Assembly (NCBI GenBank): GCA_022818135.1
Contig: JAFMSR010000029.1
Span: 496,001 to 560,000, forward strand
Source: Saxidomus purpurata
Taxonomy: Eukaryota > Mollusca > Bivalvia > Venerida > Veneridae
Reading direction: 5' to 3'
Length of the DNA: 64,000 nt
Below, piece by piece: positions 59,951 to 64,000 of the stretch; position 1 is the stretch's first letter; every line of letters starts with the position of its first letter. The notes beneath the pieces are model-generated. The model did not search any database, was not told where the DNA came from, and worked only from the letters and a program-made list of their open reading frames with translations. The translations under genes and the position numbers were made by a program.

Positions 59951-60799
59951 CTAGCCATCATCGACATAGACATTTTCCTCTACAAAGAATTTGACATCAT
60001 CTTCAGCATCCTCTACAGTTTCCATCAGACAAAATATAGCCACCGCTGGTGATGGGCTGTTCCCAAAAACATGACCGCACATACGGTATTCAATAAGGTC
60101 TTTGCTGATATCATTGTCGCGATACCAAACGAATCTAAGGTAGTCCCTATGATCTAACTTCACATAAAATGAGTAGAACATATGCTCAATGTCTGCGATA
60201 ACTGCAATTTCGTCTTTCCGGAATCTTGGTACGTGGCATTCCCTGTTTGATATTATTTTTGTTTTTAGTAATATGTGGAGCAGGCTGTTGACGGAATTAG
60301 GTCCTGATAATAGCACACTAATTAAGGATATACCTTTGCATACAGCTGACGAGTCGAAAACTCCTCTTATTTTATCTGGCTTCTGTGGATGGTACACACC
60401 AAATATTGGAAGATACCATATTTCCTTTTCTGTAGGAGGTGGTGCGATTTCAGCAGCCCCTGAATCGATGACCTTTGCCATAAACGTCATAAAATGATCT
60501 GCTTTTGTTGAGTTCCTCTTTAAACGTGCATCTAAGTACTTTGCCCGCTTGAGAGCAACATCACGGTTGTATGGTAGATTTTGTCTATTAGGTCTAAATG
60601 GCAGTGGTGCACTCCAATAACCATCTTCATTATTAACGTCCATGATTGAAAGAAACTCCCTATCCTCTACTGATAAGCCAAGCTTATTGTCCTCTCGTGT
60701 ACGAAGAAAAAGATCAGTAAGATTATTGTCAGTGTGTTTATTATTGTGCTTCATACTAAATTTGTTTTCACATTCTGAAAAAAATAGATTGTCTTCCAT
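59951..60799 (-). pseudogene. BEL reverse transcriptase palm and fingers
   Basis: A 282-residue open frame. It contains DREFLSIMD, then YWSAPLPFRPNRQNLPYNR (a block I recall as typical of BEL pol), WYLPIFGVYHP, KIRGVFDSSA, a PGPN-like LLSGPNSVNSLL, AVIADIEHMFYSF with the first catalytic Asp, and VYVDD at the very end. A stop codon follows two residues after the YVDD motif, and the remainder continues in another frame. The catalytic residues themselves are all present. This is the best preserved part of the element. Confidence 0.95.
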
Positions 60800-60801
60800 C
60801 T

Positions 60802-61730
60802 TTATGAATATGGGTCTTCTTCACATTCACACTCGGGCTCATGTACGTGGTGAGCCTCTGCTAGCTCTCTCCCTATCATCAACTGTATCTCAGCTTGATC
60901 ATCAATTTCTGGAATGAACTCAGAGATGCGCTTGAGATGTGGATACTTTCTTGCAACATCAGGTGTAGGAATTTCATTTCTGTTATCTGGTATCTCTGAA
61001 CATTCAGTAATACACGGTAGTCCATGAATTTTTTCATCCTGACCTTCAATCTTCAATAATGAATCCTTCGCCAAGACGTCCAGATGTAGATATGTTGCCA
61101 CTGCATGTGGACAAAGAATATTAAGTATCTTTAAACATGAAATTGTGTTCGAAGTGTTCAAAGAATGATGACGTAGCGAGAGTTCGGTTACTTTGGTCGT
61201 CAATCAATGCATACATTGGAACTCTGTTACTTGGAACGTATTTGTCATAGACTACAACTTTGACGATCTTTGCACAAGATTTGCTCATTGATGAATCTCC
61301 ACAAAGTTTTGAACACTTGGCTGTAATGCCTTCCCTTTCACTTTGTTAGCCATTTTGGTTTTCTGCTGTTGATTGATTTCTTGTAATATGAAGGGCAGTA
61401 ATATGCTTACTGCTTCCACACTCTTTGCATCTTATAGAGGCATTGCACTCCTTGGTGGTTTATTTATCAGAACAGCACTTGAAACAAAGTTTGTTCTCCT
61501 TCAATAACTATCTTCTCTTTTCTATTGTCATCTTACAAAATTCCCTGTAAGAATCCAGGTTAGGCTGTGCATATGTGTGAATCGGACAGTTTGGTTCACC
61601 AACTGACAAGTCTCCCTTTTTGGTTGTTATCTGATTAGTGCTTTGCCTTGATGTGTCCTTTGTGGTTCTCTGGGCGGTCTCCAAATTGCAACTTGGGTCA
61701 TTATAGAGGGAGCTCATTTCTCTCAAACAT
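60802..61730 (-). pseudogene. BEL zinc-knuckle and protease region
   Basis: 61508-61726 is a polar linker with SYREFCKM near its end. Past a stop come LCFKCC, CNASIRCKECGSSKHI and a LHITRN tail, two CCHC-type knuckles with the first one degraded. MYALIDDQSN near 61190-61220 is the BEL-type protease active site (DDQS). The frame 60802-61203 then carries LPCITECSEIPDNRNEIPTP and IQLMIGREL, the conserved pre-RT segment. At least three frame changes or stops interrupt it. Confidence 0.88.
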
Positions 61731-61798
61731 TTAACAAAATAGTCAAAGGGTGGGTATGATACACAGTGAGCTGTCTTGTACTTTATACCCCTATCAGC

Positions 61799-62276
61799 CT
61801 ATTTGTTCTGAATATGTACCCGTAATTTGTTCACTATCATTTTAACACCAACCGGAGAATCAAAATACCCCAACATATTGCTGTACAATGGATTGTCTGT
61901 AACACTTTCTATCTCAGCAACTATGTCGCACAGATCAAATAACTTTCTAGACTCTTTCACACTTAAACTGGGGAACTGATCAGATTTCTTTCTTAGACTG
62001 TTTTCAACCATTTCCGGTGACCTGAATATTTCTTCTAACCTTTTCCATATTTTAGATCTAGCAGCTTCTGGGTCATGAGCGTTCGACACACGAATATTCG
62101 TTGCTTGCCTAGATGAATCTGGCCCTAACCATTTCGATAGTAAATCGACTTTCTCGCTTGCTGAGCAACCTAATTCAGTTGTTATATTTTTGAAAGTTTC
62201 TTTCCAAACATAATATGTTACTGGGTCGTCTTGAAATTTGACAAACCTTGTCAATAGCAGGTCCTTTTTACGAGAA
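61799..62276 (-). pseudogene. BEL gag core (DUF1759-like)
   Basis: A 151-residue open frame beginning at 62254, with FVKFQDDPVTYYVWKETFKN, then SEKVDLLSKWLGPDSS, ARSKIWKRLEEIF and a helical remainder. This is the BEL gag-like capsid domain that packages element RNA. The N-terminal continuation (LDPVAPAFSPWSIQEEFNIS, up to about 62400) is in another frame, so a frameshift lies near 62275. Confidence 0.9.
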
Positions 62277-62424
62277 ACTGGCCTAACGTTCTACTTATAT
62301 TAAATTCTTCCTGTATGGACCAAGGAGAAAATGCAGGAGCAACTGGATCTAAAATTGAAGCTATTACTTTAGGCGCCGTCGAATTTATCATAGTTGCACA
62401 AGGATTATCAGTTCTTACTTTGAA

Positions 62425-62890
62425 TTTTTTTTCTCACCTATGAGATACGTATTTCCGCGCATTTACCCATGTGAGATAAACTTATCTCACATCGCTTATC
62501 TCACATCGCTGCCGGACTATTTTTACTTTAATTGTATGCAGACATAAAAGTCGAAAAATGACTGTAAAATTGTTATTTTTGAAATAAACATAAGGTTGTT
62601 AGTATTCATTTTCTTAGTTAGATCATTTTCTATCCATCTATAGCAGTTTTGAAGTAAAATTCGAGAAAAAGTTGATTTTCATTTTTTCACCCCCATCCTG
62701 TATTTGCACTTATTCCTTCTTACTTGTGTGAAAATGCGATTTAAACGGTGAGAAAATAAATCTACCATGTCCATTGAGTTGTGGATAAGGAAATCTCACC
62801 CTCGGGTTGAGATACGTCCAAAAAACTCGGCAGAGCCTCGTTTTTGGACGTATCTCAACCCTCGGGTGGGATTTCCTTATCCACAACTCA
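62425..62890. mobile_element. 466-bp insertion in gag with terminal hairpin
   Basis: A non-gag block splits the gag sequence. TGAA occurs just outside both proposed ends (62421-62424 and 62891-62894), consistent with a 4-bp target duplication. One end is the hairpin at 62775-62890. The other begins with a T-run and TCTCACCTATGAGATACG, and nearby GTGAGATAA...TTATCTCAC is also palindromic. No coding capacity was seen. On the minus strand the block would end in an A-run. It must be younger than the BEL insertion. Confidence 0.7.
62775..62890. repeat. Near-perfect 116-bp palindrome
   Basis: The left arm TGAGTTGTGGATAAGGAAAT ... ACCCTCGGGTTGAGATACG ... TCCAAAAA is matched by the right arm with only one or two mismatches. 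The apex is CTCGGCAGAGCCTCG. As RNA it would fold into one long stem. Confidence 0.97.
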
Positions 62891-62894
62891 TGAA

Positions 62895-63680
62895 CATGTT
62901 AGATTCACTTTATCCTCTACATCTTGCTCTGATTGCGACATCACATATTGCCTTGTCCTTTCATACGTGTAATCAGCATGTAGGTCGCGAGAGTTCCTGT
63001 CGCTGCTCACACACTCACTTACTGTCTCATAAACTTAATTTTCCGCTTCAGCTTGTGCGAGTTCTTTCTCATCGTTTAACATGTCCAGTTCAGCTGTTAT
63101 CATTTTTTATTCGCATCCTGCCTTTGCTATATTTGAGGTCTTTTCTTCTACAAGCATTGCCTGCTTCTTTTTTAATTCCAATTCTTTTTTCGAAACAACC
63201 ATTCGTGCTTTCGCTGCTTGTAATTTGGCCTTTGCTGCCAATGAACTGGATGTTGATATAGAACTGCTCTTTGATTTTCTGCTTGATTTCGAGTGTACAC
63301 TTTTACTATCATCTAATTCTAAATTACTTTGTCTATTACCTATGTCTTGAAGTTTAAGTTGGACTTCGTATTCACAATCTTGAGTTGTATTTACTGAATT
63401 ATCTGGGTCTTCTCATGCTGTCTTCGGTACGTGTCTTGTCTAGAAAATACGAATAATCAAAGCACAATCTTCGGAATTGTCTAAACTTAAAGTCATTGGA
63501 TAGGTTTAACTGTCTAAGACTCGTAAAATCATCATGTACTTCAACGTCTAACTCCTTCTGAACAGTAGCACAGGCTGCCTTTATTTTGTCCATATTCTGT
63601 TGAACTCGGTCTAAGAATTGTTCGGTTCACTTTTGAGTGGGTTGCCTGATACGTAACTCATTTGCTTCTGACATTGTAGC
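62895..63680 (-). pseudogene. BEL gag N-terminal coiled-coil region
   Basis: A minus-strand reading from an ATG at 63674-63672 gives a short start (MSEANELRIRQ), a stop, then the open piece 63399-63593 (MDKIKAACATVQKELDVEV ... LCFDYSYFL). After a frameshift comes a charged, alanine/lysine-rich coiled-coil (SLAAKAKLQAAKARMVV, KKELELKKKQA) down to about 63080. It ends with a polar stretch (SEQDVEDKVN) that abuts the 466-bp insertion. This is the expected layout of the BEL gag N-terminus. Confidence 0.82.
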
Positions 63681-64000
63681 GTTGCTTAATCTCATTTATC
63701 GTAAGAACTGAAACATATAATGAAAACACATATTCAATTTCATAGCATAACAATATACATTTACATAAAACAAAAAAAAAACATCACACTTGAATTATAA
63801 CCTAATGTTGACATAGCTGTTTTAATAACCAGCAAAAGGCAGTAATCCAAAAACCTGCAGATATAGATGCTTTAATATCTTACAGTAACAAACGCCATTC
63901 ACGAATATATTCCGGTAGTTTTAAACAATGAAAAATCTTAATATGCTATAACATATAATACTGAGTAATAGATATATGGCAAAATATTGACTTAGTTCTA
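63681..64000 (-). repeat. 5' LTR (right repeat copy, cut by window end)
   Basis: Collinear with 58641 onward, with a few substitutions, a one-base deletion near 63720 and an A-run expansion near 63771. Promoter elements of the LTR lie outside the window. Confidence 0.93.

Larger units (their letters stand above)
58641..64000 (-). mobile_element. BEL/Pao LTR retrotransposon, decayed, runs off window
   Basis: Direct repeats beginning at 58641 and 63681 bracket, on the minus strand, gag with a DUF1759-type core, zinc knuckles, an aspartic protease, a BEL-type RT (YVDD), and RNase H. Order, protease and RT wording identify BEL/Pao. The integrase expected between RNase H and the 3' LTR is absent: only ~100 bp separate the RNase H end from repeat sequence. 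The coding region has many stops and frameshifts. The right repeat continues beyond base 64000. The two repeats differ at roughly ten positions over ~320 bp by eye, so the insertion is moderately old. No flanking target duplication can be assessed. Confidence 0.92.

Noticed and set aside
60189..60497. Plus-strand frame of 102 residues inside the BEL pol region
   Set aside because: It is the shadow of the well-supported minus-strand RT frame.
62767..63261. A 164-residue plus-strand frame
   Set aside because: It is the antisense of the BEL gag N-terminus joined to the palindrome. Codon content reflects the coding minus strand.

Overview
This is a 64-kb piece of an AT-rich animal genome, almost certainly from a mollusc and most likely a bivalve. 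The evidence is one spliced host gene with small exons, metazoan transposon families (LINEs, mariner, BEL/Pao, piggyBac-like and pogo-like MITEs), and several dispersed repeat families whose wording I remember as very common in bivalve sequences. There is no sign of bacterial or organellar organisation. The species call is inference.

Host gene. On the minus strand, between about 43.9 and 31.5 kb, five exons can be read for a divergent core-1 beta-1,3-galactosyltransferase (C1GALT1/T-synthase-like, GT31): signal-anchor exon 43797-43888, then 38658-38774, the DDD-motif exon 35896-36134, the GYMSGGAG exon 33955-34107, and a tentative last exon 31501-31758. Splice phases agree at all four junctions. 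The 5' end, with the start codon, was not found. The introns hold a TTAA-flanked piggyBac-like MITE, a 145-bp tandem array, two hairpin elements, tRNA-like SINE remnants and bivalve dispersed repeats.

Left part (0-31 kb). This is mostly mobile DNA. It holds an 18-bp minisatellite (6.3 kb), a decayed LINE (7.6-10.5 kb), a 5.3-kb element with very long inverted arms (10704-16008) whose left arm carries three ~519-bp units against one in the right arm, and a second LINE relic (17.9-19.1 kb). A TA-flanked mariner with both ends preserved lies at 22854-24094. A 4.6-kb inverted-terminal element (24993-29569) contains a nested 2.1-kb one (25473-27582), and a pogo/Tigger-like MITE lies at 30.8 kb.

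Right part (44-64 kb). This is mostly featureless AT-rich DNA with a near-perfect hairpin (49312-49481), a LINE 3' fragment (54.2-54.9 kb), a mariner relic (57.1-58.1 kb) and a BEL/Pao LTR retrotransposon on the minus strand (58641 to beyond the window end). That retrotransposon has gag, zinc-knuckle, protease, RT and RNase H but no visible integrase, and it carries a 466-bp hairpin-bearing insertion flanked by TGAA.

The most interesting leads are the long-arm element with the asymmetric tandem array, the nested inverted-terminal elements, and a set of otherwise different hairpin elements (34.2, 37.7, 49.4 and 62.8 kb) that share a CTCG-rich palindromic apex. All boundaries and repeat matches were found by eye, and no searches were run.
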